Origin: Candidatus Latescibacterota bacterium
Lineage (GTDB): Bacteria > JAAXHH01
DNA length: 64,000 nt
Assembly (NCBI GenBank): GCA_022822725.1
Contig: JAJEAN010000007.1
Location: 1,437,045 to 1,501,044 of the forward strand
Direction of reading: 5' to 3'
Positions 54,829 through 63,600 of this stretch are shown piece after piece. Below the pieces are notes generated by a model that saw only the letters and a list, made by a program, of their open reading frames with translations, was not told the DNA's origin and ran no database searches. Made by a program: the position numbers and the translations under genes. Numbering within the stretch: the stretch's first letter is position 1; every line of letters starts with the position of its first letter.

Positions 54829-55965
54829 TCAGGCCCGTGCACCGAAATGCCGGCGCACGAAATCCCAGGCCGGCGTCTTGTAGAACCGGTGTCCGCCTTC
54901 TCCGACGGCCAACTCGCATTTGTCCGAGGCGCCGGCGACCGCGTAGATGGCCTTGAGCCGGTCGAAGGCGGCGTGGACTTGGTCGATGGGGAAGATGGGG
55001 TCGTGCCGGCCGGCAATGGCGCAGAAGGGTCGGGGGGCGATCAAACCGGCCACGTCGTACATTTCTCCCAGCCGCAGCAAACCGGGCACGTAGTTGCATT
55101 CACAGTGGTGGATCGTCCCGATGCTGCCCACGAACGTGCAGAAATAACACCCCGGCATGGAAAGCGCGATCCTGGTGTCGCAAGCCGAGGCGAATAGCGA
55201 TATCGTACCGCCGCCCGAGTTGCCCGTGATGGCAATGCGGCTGGCGTCGATGGGCAGATTGTCAACGGCCCAGTCGATCAGGCGGGACGTGTCCCACACG
55301 CGTTCGCCGATGGGTGTTCTCCCGAGCAGCAGGTCGTGTACGAGCTGGTCGCGGCAGGAGTGTATCTTGTCGGCCTCGATGTCTTTCGCGGTGCGCGTTT
55401 CCCCGAAGGCCCGCGTGGTCGGCGCGATGACGATGTAACCTTCCTCGGCGGCCGCCTGCCGGGCGATGTCGCGATCGCCCTCCATCATGTGCGCTTCTTC
55501 TGCCGCGTCCCGGGCAATGCCGACGTAAATGTGTGGATGATTGTGGCCATGGGGCACGAGGACCAGGGGGAGCGCGTCGTCACGGCCCGTCCCTTCTTTG
55601 CCTGCGTCTCCGAGATTCACCCCTTTCGGCAGCAGGAGGTAGAACGGCAGTGGCACCGTCGGTTCGACCCAGAGATACCAGCGTTCCCGGACATGACTGC
55701 CCAGGTCGGCCGATTCAAGCCGCTCCGCCTTCGGCACGAAACCCGAAAGGTCCGATGCCATGTTGTCCAGGCCAAGTGCTTCCCGCAGTTTCGGACGAAA
55801 GGCGGCCTGCCAGTCGGCCAGGCCTTCCGGATCCGACGACCTGAAGGCGTACGTACCGGAGACGTTTTCGTACAGGGTTCGTAAGTGTACCTCATTATCG
55901 AAAGGCTTGACCGTATCGAAGGGCGTGACCTTGCCGGCCGCCGGCTCTCCTGTCCGTATATCCAT
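54829..55965 (-). CDS. Acetylxylan esterase / dienelactone hydrolase-like alpha/beta hydrolase
   Basis: This roughly 378-residue alpha/beta hydrolase has the nucleophile elbow ITGNSGGGTISLFA, the Asp in AIAGRHDPIFPID, and the His in VGEGGHRFYKTPAW. A conserved LPLVLVPHGHNH oxyanion region precedes them. It resembles acetylxylan-esterase-like (AXE1) and dienelactone hydrolase families, which deacetylate sugars or open lactones. No signal peptide. The start is uncertain among ATGs at 55977, 55968 and 55965; GGAG lies suitably before the last. It is on the reverse strand behind a membrane-protein gene. Confidence 0.78.
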   Translation of the reverse strand: MDIRTGEPAAGKVTPFDTVKPFDNEVHLRTLYENVSGTYAFRSSDPEGLADWQAAFRPKLREALGLDNMASDLSGFVPKAERLESADLGSHVRERWYLWVEPTVPLPFYLLLPKGVNLGDAGKEGTGRDDALPLVLVPHGHNHPHIYVGIARDAAEEAHMMEGDRDIARQAAAEEGYIVIAPTTRAFGETRTAKDIEADKIHSCRDQLVHDLLLGRTPIGERVWDTSRLIDWAVDNLPIDASRIAITGNSGGGTISLFASACDTRIALSMPGCYFCTFVGSIGTIHHCECNYVPGLLRLGEMYDVAGLIAPRPFCAIAGRHDPIFPIDQVHAAFDRLKAIYAVAGASDKCELAVGEGGHRFYKTPAWDFVRRHFGARA

Positions 55966-56016
55966 CATGAACTCCATTGTTAACCGTGAAGACCTGATCC
56001 GCGGTGTGCGTGTGGC

Positions 56017-56050
56017 GCGCGCCCTGGTGTGGTGCGTGCCCTGGTGTGCT
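56017..56050. repeat. Tandem repeat, 2 x 17 bp
   Basis: Two 17-bp copies, GCGCGCCCTGGTGTGGT and GCGTGCCCTGGTGTGCT, lie in the gap between the esterase-like gene and the membrane-protein gene. Two further GTGTGGCGCG pieces nearby look like older copies. Confidence 0.75.
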
Positions 56051-56081
56051 GTGAGCCGAATCGCGGTGGGCGTGTGGCGCG

Positions 56082-57590
56082 TCAACGATACCCGAAGATC
56101 AGCGGAAATACGGCCATGACGAACGCCGCCCACGCGGAGAACACGGGAAGATAGTCCGTCTGCCAGCGTTCCACGGCGGAGAACGGCGACCGCCTTCGCA
56201 GGAATCCGATGTAAAGGCGGGCCGTCCACGCCAGGTTGACGAACAGGATGATGTTCAGCCCCATGGCCCACATTCGGTTCGGCGTGACCCCGAATTCGCT
56301 GATGCGCGCCGTCATGGCCGCCAGCACGAGGACGTCTACGACCAGTGCGGCCGAAATGAGCGCAATCTGCAGGCCGTCAAAGACACCCGGCGGCGCCACG
56401 GGGTCTCTTGCAGAGACCGAATACAGCACGAGACCCAGGACGACGATGAGCAGCGCATCGAAGGCGATCAGCATTTCGCGCTGCACGTCGATCCCTTTTC
56501 CGGTCCACACCAGGACCGCGAGAAAAGACAGCAGCATCAACGTAAACAGCGGCGTGAAAATGCGCGTGAGCACCGGCGCCACCTGCTCGATGGCACCCTG
56601 CCCGGATTCCACGAGCCAGGCCGCTACGATGATCGCGCCCATCGCCCCGCACGGAATGATCCAAGACGCGACGGCCCATCGCAGGTCCGCGCCCAACGCA
56701 CTGAATACCGTCAGCGTAATGCCGGTAAGCACGCCGCCGCCCAGGGCGATGAGCACGTACAGGATGAAAAGCTGCCCGCTGAACCGCACGAAATCCATGC
56801 GCAGTCCGCGCGTCCGCCAGTCACCCCCGGCGTATGCGAAGCCCACGACGAGCCACAGGGCGATGGGCGCATGCAAGGTGGTAAGTACCGCCGTGTCGCC
56901 GTCCGGCTCGAAGGGAAAGACGTTGCACAGCAGCATGGCCACGAAGAAAGGCGGAATCAACAAGCCCCACCGGGCGAATTCCATCCCGCGTTTCCACGCG
57001 AAATACGCGGTCACGAACGGAAACGCGAAGAAGCTGATGTTCAACGCATAGAACTGGTTGACGTCATCGTCGTCGAATGCGTATCCGAACAGCGCGGGGA
57101 TCTTGATCGCCAGCGCCGCGCCTGCGCCCAGGCACAGGACGAAGACGAACTCCGTCAGCCTGGACCTGGCGGTCCCGGTATCGGTGGGAGTTGTGCCTGT
57201 TTCCGGTCGTGAAACAGATCCCTGCGTATCTACGTTGTATACACCGGCTGCATCGTCTTTACCGGCTGGGTCGACTTTACCGGCTTCGTCGATTTTATCG
57301 GCTGCATCGTCTGTATCGGCTGCGTCCGCGGCAGGCTCGTCCGATGGCGCGCCCATCAATTCCGCCGCGTGGTCCCGGACGAAAGCACGCGTCGCCGCGT
57401 CGTCGCGGCCGATACGCCCCGCCGCGACCTGGAAGGATTCTTCGGCCGAGAGACCGAGCCGCAGCAGGCCGCCTGCCTGGATCCTCAGCCGTTCTTCGAG
57501 CTCATCCAGTTCGGTCGCCGGAAGCGATCCATGCCGTTCAACGGAGGCCCGCCACCGCGCGATTGCATTTTCAATCAGGGGTTCGTTCAA
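56082..57590 (-). CDS. Permease-prefix-domain membrane protein, unknown function
   Basis: This 502-residue protein starts with a permease-prefix (HAAS-like) helical domain at about 20-65 (LDELEERLRIQAGGLLRLGL, SAEESFQVAAGRIG), as found before permeases controlled by PadR-type regulators. A linker at about 85-120 made of five six-residue units (encoded by an 18-bp tandem repeat) follows. Then come about ten hydrophobic segments, with VFVLCLGAGAALAIKIPALF first and SAWAAFVMAVFPLIFGYR last. No transport motif is visible. No PadR gene is in view. The rest is described from hydrophobicity only. Confidence 0.65.
   Translation of the reverse strand: MNEPLIENAIARWRASVERHGSLPATELDELEERLRIQAGGLLRLGLSAEESFQVAAGRIGRDDAATRAFVRDHAAELMGAPSDEPAADAADTDDAADKIDEAGKVDPAGKDDAAGVYNVDTQGSVSRPETGTTPTDTGTARSRLTEFVFVLCLGAGAALAIKIPALFGYAFDDDDVNQFYALNISFFAFPFVTAYFAWKRGMEFARWGLLIPPFFVAMLLCNVFPFEPDGDTAVLTTLHAPIALWLVVGFAYAGGDWRTRGLRMDFVRFSGQLFILYVLIALGGGVLTGITLTVFSALGADLRWAVASWIIPCGAMGAIIVAAWLVESGQGAIEQVAPVLTRIFTPLFTLMLLSFLAVLVWTGKGIDVQREMLIAFDALLIVVLGLVLYSVSARDPVAPPGVFDGLQIALISAALVVDVLVLAAMTARISEFGVTPNRMWAMGLNIILFVNLAWTARLYIGFLRRRSPFSAVERWQTDYLPVFSAWAAFVMAVFPLIFGYR
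57243..57332. repeat. In-frame tandem repeat, 5 x 18 bp
   Basis: Five contiguous 18-bp units (starting at 57243, 57261, 57279, 57297 and 57315), each opening ACCGGCT or ATCGGCT, encode six-residue repeats in the linker of the membrane protein. The frame is preserved. This is the longest 18-bp array seen here. Confidence 0.88.
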
Positions 57591-57618
57591 GATCCCGGTC
57601 CGAAGTTTCAGGGTTGTC

Positions 57619-57654
57619 CGTAGTCATGCAAAACGCCGTAGTTATGCGAAACGC
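57619..57654. repeat. Tandem repeat, 2 x 18 bp
   Basis: Two 18-bp copies, CGTAGTCATGCAAAACGC and CGTAGTTATGCGAAACGC, are followed by CGTA. They lie just upstream of the reverse membrane-protein gene (start 57590) and so overlap its likely control region. Confidence 0.85.
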
Positions 57655-57701
57655 CGTATTGGATACTAACGCGGAACGCAGTGCAATGTTCCGGAACGGT
57701 G

Positions 57702-58928
57702 TCAATCTGCGGCCGGCGGATCGCCGAGATCCGGCACGGGAAGTAGCGCGCCGCCGTGGAGCGCGGATTCATGGGCCGTCAGTCCGGGCAGCATGTACCT
57801 GGCTGCGTCCCAGGCGCTGTTGGGCGGCGTCGTACCGTTCACGCAGGCCATCACGAAGTCGTCGACGAGGAACTGATGGCTGCCCGCATGGCCGTTGGGC
57901 AACCCGGCGAAAGCCTCCGGCAGTCGTTCGACCGGGTGCACGGCGGAGACGCCGAGATGGGTGCCGTCGGATGCGGTCACCTTGCCCATCGGGTCGCTTC
58001 CCTTCGGATCGCTTCCCTTCGAATCGCTTCCAGGCTGGCCAGACCGGCCGGTGCAGGCGAGCAGGTCGTCGAGGGATTCCACGCGGGTCCCGTCCTTTCG
58101 AAGCCAGGACGCCCCGGCGGCGGTCTGTTCGAAACCGCCCTCGGTGCCCTGCAGACCCATGCGTACGCATCCCGGATGGCCCACGCGCCGGAACTCGTTG
58201 ATGCGGCAGACGCTGCCATCGGACATGCTGTACAGCGCGCTCTGGTTGCTGAAGGGATTGTCCCAGTCATTGCCTGCGTAGATCCCGTCCTCGTGTACGT
58301 CCCTGAATCCCTGGCAGGAGACCCGGGTCATCCGCGCGCCGGTGACGGATATGATCTGGCTCGTTGAATGCGTCGGATAGTACATGGGCGGAATCCCGGC
58401 CGTCTCCCGCCAGTTTTCGCCGCCACGCCAGCGCGCCACGTCGTAAAGGCCGTGGTCCCAGTCGTGGTAGTATTCCGCCTGACCGTAGACGATGCGGCCG
58501 AAGTCGCCCTTTGCAAACCGCTTCCGGCAATAAAGCACGCCGGGATAATAGTAGCTGGTCTCGCCGAGCATGTAGACGGCGTCCGAGACCGCGGCTGCAG
58601 CCACCAGTTTCTCGATTTCATCCACGCTGATCCCGGGCGGCACGGCCGAGTACACGTGTTTTCCGGCTTCCAGTGCCTGGACGGCCTGGGGACCGTGAAG
58701 CCAGTTCTGGGTAAAGAGGCACACGGCGTCTACGCCGGATTCACACAGGGCATCGAGGGAGGGGCTGGTGTCGCTGATCTGGAAACGGGCGGCCGCAAGC
58801 GACCGTTTATCGGCGTCCAGATCGCAAAGCACGACCCGGTCCACGAGCGGATGTGCAATGAACAGTGGAGCAAAAGACTGTGAGAAAGCACCCGCGCCTA
58901 CGATTCCGACCTGGATCCCCATGTTCAC
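57702..58928 (-). CDS. Gfo/Idh/MocA family oxidoreductase, divergent
   Basis: This 408-residue protein has a Rossmann motif VGIVGAGAFSQSFAPLF and the family's C-terminal domain (DVHEDGIYAGNDWDNPFSN). It lacks the usual EKP motif: the corresponding site reads HVYSAVPPGIS. The change could alter the catalytic lysine or cofactor handling, so activity may differ. Residues near 299-313 are three five-residue units (GSDSK, GSDPK, GSDPM) from a 15-bp tandem repeat. The product may still act on a sugar, but no partner gene indicates which. No ribosome-binding site strong enough to fix the start is visible. Confidence 0.8.
   Translation of the reverse strand: MNMGIQVGIVGAGAFSQSFAPLFIAHPLVDRVVLCDLDADKRSLAAARFQISDTSPSLDALCESGVDAVCLFTQNWLHGPQAVQALEAGKHVYSAVPPGISVDEIEKLVAAAAVSDAVYMLGETSYYYPGVLYCRKRFAKGDFGRIVYGQAEYYHDWDHGLYDVARWRGGENWRETAGIPPMYYPTHSTSQIISVTGARMTRVSCQGFRDVHEDGIYAGNDWDNPFSNQSALYSMSDGSVCRINEFRRVGHPGCVRMGLQGTEGGFEQTAAGASWLRKDGTRVESLDDLLACTGRSGQPGSDSKGSDPKGSDPMGKVTASDGTHLGVSAVHPVERLPEAFAGLPNGHAGSHQFLVDDFVMACVNGTTPPNSAWDAARYMLPGLTAHESALHGGALLPVPDLGDPPAAD
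57991..58035. repeat. In-frame tandem repeat, 3 x 15 bp
   Basis: Three 15-bp units (GGGTCGCTTCCCTTC at 57991, GGATCGCTTCCCTTC at 58006, GAATCGCTTCCAGGC at 58021) inside the Gfo/Idh gene encode the repeated Gly-Ser-Asp residues. Confidence 0.85.
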
Positions 58929-59024
58929 CTCATTTCTTGCGAATCACGCTCAAGGGGTCTTCATGGGCGCGCCGCTAGACGCCCTCCGGCACCGTCATAA
59001 TCACCATGTAGCCCTCTGCCCGGC

Positions 59025-60440
59025 CTATTCGCCATCGAGACCGAGGAGACCGCGCAGGAATGCCAATCCGTGGGGAATGGCCTGCGGCATGGAAGTGATA
59101 TCGTGCGTTCCGCCCGGGTAGATATAGGCCTCGAACTCCGGCGCTCCGCGTCCGATCTCTTCCATGGCCCGGATCATGGATTCAGCCTGGGTGACGGAAA
59201 CCACCCCGTCCGCATCGCCGTGGTGTACCTGCAACGGAGGCATGTCCTCGACGAACAGGACGGGGGACCGGCGGATGAGCGCCAGCCGCGCATCCTGAAG
59301 CGAAACCTCCCCGGCCCACCAGGGTACGATATACGAGGTGCGCAGATATTCGACACCGGGCAGGTCTACGGTCACGCCCCTCACCAGGAGACTGGCAATG
59401 TCGCGCGCCCATTCATTCTGGAAATCCGTCGGCCCGAAGAAGGTGATGACCCCCGCGATCCGAGGGTCCCGTATCCCCATCAGCATCGCCACACCGCCGC
59501 CTCTGCTGGCGCCTACCACGAAGTACCGGTCGTTCTGGGCTTGCGGGATCGTCTCCATGGCGAGATTGACCAGCGCCAGGGCGTCGTCCACGTCGCGGTC
59601 CCATGGACTGGCCGGACCGTCCGACCTCCAGGCCCGATCCCCGTATTCGAGCGGTTCGTCCCGGAACGAGGGAATCACGTAGACGAAGTCGTCCCGCATT
59701 TCTCCAAGAGCGATGGTCAATATAAACAGCGTTTCTTCCACCGACACCCCGTCGTCGCCGCCGTGGGCGAATACCATGATGGGAAGGCGATCCGCATCGT
59801 CACGATCAGGCACTATGATCGCGCCGTAATGGCGAATGCCCTCGACCAGGTGCGAGACGACGCTCAGGGTGGTCGGAATTCCGCCCAGGCTGAAGGGTTC
59901 TTCAAGCTCAACCATGCCGCCGGCCGCAGAGAAGTCCCGTGAGGCCCAGTCGGCGCGGACGGCCGACAATTCGGCATCATCGGCCGGCGCGAAGAGGACG
60001 TCGAGGGAGTCTTCCACGGAAACCGCATGGCCGCGGACATTGATGGATGCACCGGAAGCGGTGACGGCCAGCGTTTGCAGTCCGGAAACCGATCCGAGCG
60101 TCCAGTGCGTTGCGGCCCTGCCGTCCGGGCCCGTTCCTACGGTTGTCGGCACCGTTACACCGTGGTCGGGTATGAACAGGACGAGCACGCCGGACAAGGG
60201 TTGTTCCTGCTCGTCGAGCACCTGGACTACGACCGGTTCCCGCAGACGAGAACCGGCAAGCGCGCGCTGCCCGTCGCCTGAGACAACGTCTATCCTGGCG
60301 GCTCGGGGCGGGTCCGCGGGTACGGGTGTGGTTGGTCCTTCCCCGCCGCAGGAAACCAAAACAGCCATGGAAAGGAGCAGCGTGGTCAGGGCGTATAGTT
60401 GGCGGCAACACCTGCGATGCACGGCTGGTCGTGGTATCAT
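59025..60440 (-). CDS. Lipoprotein with Ig-like domain and prolyl-oligopeptidase-like hydrolase
   Basis: This 471-residue exported lipoprotein has a signal ending LVSCGGEG, with the lipid cysteine at about residue 31. Residues about 50-135 form an Ig-like (Big-1 type) beta-sandwich (VVQVLDEQEQPLSGVLVLF). Residues about 180-470 form an alpha/beta hydrolase of the S9 type. Ser lies in VVGASRGGGVAM, Asp in HHGDADGVVSV, His in YPGGTHDITSM, and an oxyanion HGGDDG precedes. Peptidase or esterase activity on an outside substrate is likely. No close family match is claimed. Confidence 0.78.
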   Translation of the reverse strand: MIPRPAVHRRCCRQLYALTTLLLSMAVLVSCGGEGPTTPVPADPPRAARIDVVSGDGQRALAGSRLREPVVVQVLDEQEQPLSGVLVLFIPDHGVTVPTTVGTGPDGRAATHWTLGSVSGLQTLAVTASGASINVRGHAVSVEDSLDVLFAPADDAELSAVRADWASRDFSAAGGMVELEEPFSLGGIPTTLSVVSHLVEGIRHYGAIIVPDRDDADRLPIMVFAHGGDDGVSVEETLFILTIALGEMRDDFVYVIPSFRDEPLEYGDRAWRSDGPASPWDRDVDDALALVNLAMETIPQAQNDRYFVVGASRGGGVAMLMGIRDPRIAGVITFFGPTDFQNEWARDIASLLVRGVTVDLPGVEYLRTSYIVPWWAGEVSLQDARLALIRRSPVLFVEDMPPLQVHHGDADGVVSVTQAESMIRAMEEIGRGAPEFEAYIYPGGTHDITSMPQAIPHGLAFLRGLLGLDGE

Positions 60441-60649
60441 CTTATTCGCGGTATCGTTGGAATTTGCTCGAAGAAGCTGGTCGATAAACCGAGATGCCAG
60501 GAAGCATCTCTTCCTTGCGCCTGTCCCGTATGTTCAGCGCGACAGCATATAATGTACAGTGCGGATATAAAGATTGGAAGTCCCGATTTTCCTCGCCCGT
60601 TCGCCAGGTAGTTTGTGTGCGTAAATCCGGCCTTCCAACGGTCGTTTTA
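60441..60649. other. Intergenic region with no gene or clear element
   Basis: This is the first part of a 404-base gap between the hydrolase gene (reverse, start 60440) and the MFS gene. It contains no credible gene on either strand and no strong hairpin. It should hold the hydrolase promoter, but I find no good -35/-10 pair. Confidence 0.6.
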
Positions 60650-60860
60650 CCTGGTGATTTACACGGCGAACTACCCGGTGCGATCTACACGGCGCGATCT
60701 ACGCGGCGATCAATCTGGCGATCTACGTGGCGATCACTCTGGCGATCGATCTAATCCGGCGATCTACCCGGCGCGACCTACACGGCGCGACCTACACGGC
60801 GCGACCTTCCCGGCGATTCTCGAGGCCGGTGGTCACTCGGCGATCTACCCAGTGATTCTC
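60650..60860. repeat. Degenerate tandem array of 12-14 bp units
   Basis: About fifteen head-to-tail units of 12 or 14 bases follow patterns such as ACACGGCGCGATCT, ACGCGGCGATCA and ATCTGGCGATCT. Three adjacent units near 60768-60809 are nearly identical. The array continues into the 3' end of the MFS gene, whose stop codon (60845-60847) lies inside it. It is the largest repeat in the window. Confidence 0.9.
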
Positions 60861-62176
60861 AGGAGCGGTACTCGCCGGAGCCATATCAGGCACGCTATAC
60901 CAGCCAGGGCCAGGACGCCGTTGAAACTGAATACCAGTATCCACGCCGACTGCACGGTGGCATAGTCGAGAATCGATCCCGCCAGAACAGGCGCACCGGT
61001 TCCCGCCACGAATCCGATGAAGGACTGCAGAGCCTGCGCGGAACCAACCAGGTTTCTCGGGGCGAGTTCCGTGACGGCGGTCGAGTAGATGGCGGAATCG
61101 GCGGCCGTAAAGAATCCGTATAGAAATCCCAGCACGACGAGGTACGTAAACGGCAATCCAACCAGCCAGCCGGCCAGGAATGAACAGATCCCGCTGACTG
61201 TGAAAATAAGCGTCGCGGTCCGGGTTCTTCCGAAGCGATCCGACGCCCAGCCGCCGAGCAGCACGCTGAGAATGCCGGTCATGAACATCAGGCCGGCCAG
61301 CGTGGCGGCACGCGAAGCCGCGTTGTCCGGATCAACTCCTCCCAGCATGAGCGCGGCGCCGAGAAGCAGCGGCAGCCACAGGCGCGCCAGGAAGAGCTCG
61401 GCTGTGTGCAGCGCGTACGCCACGATTACCAGAACCAGCCGGCGGTCTCGGAGCGGCGCCAGGCTCAGCCAGCCGCCGTTCCCGGAGACTTCGGCCTTCC
61501 CGGAGCCATCGGCGTCCCCGCGATCGTTTACGTTGCTGAGTCCGTCGCCGCGTCCGAGGCTATCCACCACGCTCGGTGACCGTGCAATTCGCCCAGACGC
61601 AAGAAACGCGGCAATACCAATGCTCGCCAGGCCAGGCAACGTGGTCACCAGAAAAGCCGGCTCCCATCCGTCTATCCTTCCCAGGAGTATGCCCATGAAA
61701 AGGTACGATACCGTCGTGCCGGCGTAACCCGAGCCCACGAAGACGCTTACGGCCGTCGCCCTGCGCCCTCCGGCAAACCGGTGCGACACCAGGCGGATGC
61801 CCGTGATGTAAACACACACATGGCCGACACCATAAATGAATCGCAACAGGGAAGCAGTCCAAAGTCCCTCCGCCAGCAGGGGAAACAGGAACCCGCTGCA
61901 TGCCGTCAGCACAACGCCGATGATCAGGATACCAAATGGACTGAATCGGTCGGTGAAGGGTACGAGTACCAGGGACGAAACGGCATATCCTGCCAGGTAC
62001 GCGGAAAAGATCAGGCCGGACTGGGTGTTGTTCAGTCCCCATTCCGAGCGGATGAACGGAAGGGACGCGACATAACTCGAGGAGGACAGCAGGATGAGAA
62101 ACAGCACGCCGCTCAACCCGGCGAGCCAGGCTATGTCGGACCAGGAGGTCTGTGCGGCGCCGCTTCGATGGTTCAT
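60845..62176 (-). CDS. Major facilitator superfamily transporter
   Basis: This 443-residue protein has 12 predicted membrane segments and MFS signatures: the loop 2-3 motif VLVPFTDRFSPFG, and the repeat motif WASDRFGRTRTA between TM8 and TM9. An interdomain loop at about 205-235 is rich in Gly/Asp (DGLSNVNDRGDADGSGKAEVSGN). The substrate is not indicated. The last residues (RRVPLLRITG) are read within the repeat array, so the C-terminus may vary between strains. Confidence 0.85.
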   Translation of the reverse strand: MNHRSGAAQTSWSDIAWLAGLSGVLFLILLSSSSYVASLPFIRSEWGLNNTQSGLIFSAYLAGYAVSSLVLVPFTDRFSPFGILIIGVVLTACSGFLFPLLAEGLWTASLLRFIYGVGHVCVYITGIRLVSHRFAGGRRATAVSVFVGSGYAGTTVSYLFMGILLGRIDGWEPAFLVTTLPGLASIGIAAFLASGRIARSPSVVDSLGRGDGLSNVNDRGDADGSGKAEVSGNGGWLSLAPLRDRRLVLVIVAYALHTAELFLARLWLPLLLGAALMLGGVDPDNAASRAATLAGLMFMTGILSVLLGGWASDRFGRTRTATLIFTVSGICSFLAGWLVGLPFTYLVVLGFLYGFFTAADSAIYSTAVTELAPRNLVGSAQALQSFIGFVAGTGAPVLAGSILDYATVQSAWILVFSFNGVLALAGIACLIWLRRVPLLRITG

Positions 62177-62369
62177 CTCGTCGTTTTGAGGGGAATCGGA
62201 GTGGTTCGAAGGAAGCGACAGGATAGTACCTGCTGCAATTGGGACCCGGTAGCCACCGATATCTTGCTCAGAGTGAATCCCTCAGAAACTTCACGTGCAC
62301 GGTAGTCTTAGTTCGGATACTATATTGGGGGTCGTTACAAGATTGACATTACAAAACTCAGCCGGCCTT

Positions 62370-63470
62370 CTACCCGCTGGAAACGTCACCGACGCTGTTG
62401 TGAATCAGTTCCGCTACGATACGAATCTTCTCCGTTACGGAGTTCAGTACCGCGTCAAATTCGACTTCGGTGGGCAAAAGAATTGGGACGAGTAAGGTGG
62501 AGCCTTCATCGAAACATTCGGGAGGGTCCTTTTGCATCAAGGGCCTCAGAACCTCCCGAGTACGGTCTATCGGAACCGAATTGATCTCTGTCCACTGTTC
62601 AAAGTGCAACCAGAGCGGAGTATCGGGATATTCACCCCGGGCCCAACTGCCGGAATCTATACCGAACCACGTACCAGTACCGGCAATACGCAAGTATCGT
62701 CCGTAACCCCTGTACTTCGGGGTGATCCGCAAACCGTCGATATCTGCGCATCCGTACTCAACCGCCCGCGTTGTTGAGTCGTCGACCAGTTGCCTAAGTC
62801 CATTCAGGCGCCGTGGAAACCTGGGCGCCAATTCCTCTGGACCAATCGGTGGAAATTCACTTTCATCTATTCTTTTAACAAAACCCTTGAGTTGTTTGAT
62901 CTCGTCGATCATTTCCGAGTCGACAGCGTTATCGAGGCGATTTAGTAGATCCGGCCAACTGGTTAACATCAGGTACTTTGGCCGGGAATCCTCTACAATT
63001 ACGCTGGTACTCTTGAATTCTGTATTGACTAAACTACGGATCGTACCGACAGCACCTGCCAGGCGCTGCAGTTCTGCCCAAAGCGTTTCGGTCCTGGAGA
63101 CAGGCGCGACGAACAATAAGGTTTTTGCTTTATCTGTTTCACTTGCCTCCAGTCGTTCAAGATATGCATTCGGCTGATTTCCGGTAAGTCCGGCCCAGAA
63201 CTTCGCTTCGATGATCAGGCACTCGTTGCTATTTCGATCAAATCCGACCAGATCGGGTCGCGTCCCGTCCTCGCCACCTACTTGTGTCAGGACACTACTT
63301 ATTTCCCCTATATCCGCGCCGCCGACTCTTGCCAACTCCCCCAAGACCTTCCGAGCGGCAGCGGACTTCAAAATGTACCCAAGTGCTTCCACAGCGACAT
63401 CTTCGTGCCGCGACGAAAGCATCCAGGCAAGATGAGCAAGCAATGAATCATCTTTCGTGTTTTTTATCAC
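62370..63470 (-). CDS. Large orphan PD-(D/E)XK nuclease-like protein
   Basis: This 366-residue protein has an N-terminal PD-(D/E)XK domain: a glutamate helix (HEDVAVEALGYIL, Glu28), Asp73 in TRPDLVGFDRN, Glu88 and Lys90 in CLIIEAKFWAG, and a following Gln99 (TGNQPNAYLERL). These fit the Q-containing variant seen in restriction-like and virus-defence proteins. The C-terminal part (about 215-366) is of unknown fold with a WFGIDSGSWARGEYPDTPLW aromatic cluster. Codon use is AT-richer than the neighbouring MFS gene. The start is GTG at 63470, with AAAGGA eight bases upstream. No partner gene is visible. Confidence 0.68.
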   Translation of the reverse strand: MIKNTKDDSLLAHLAWMLSSRHEDVAVEALGYILKSAAARKVLGELARVGGADIGEISSVLTQVGGEDGTRPDLVGFDRNSNECLIIEAKFWAGLTGNQPNAYLERLEASETDKAKTLLFVAPVSRTETLWAELQRLAGAVGTIRSLVNTEFKSTSVIVEDSRPKYLMLTSWPDLLNRLDNAVDSEMIDEIKQLKGFVKRIDESEFPPIGPEELAPRFPRRLNGLRQLVDDSTTRAVEYGCADIDGLRITPKYRGYGRYLRIAGTGTWFGIDSGSWARGEYPDTPLWLHFEQWTEINSVPIDRTREVLRPLMQKDPPECFDEGSTLLVPILLPTEVEFDAVLNSVTEKIRIVAELIHNSVGDVSSG

Positions 63471-63600
63471 TTTCCAATTCCTTTCGTGGTATTAGACATG
63501 GTTGCATCCAACGAACATTCAGCCAATTAAAAGCGTTCTTACCGGACTTATCAACGATTACATTTCATGAATTGGTTCAAACGAAGAAGGGGGGCGGACC

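Noticed and set aside
62295-62495. 66-residue ORF downstream of the nuclease-like gene
   Set aside because: It is mostly antisense to the 3' end of the 366-residue gene and shows no conserved pattern.
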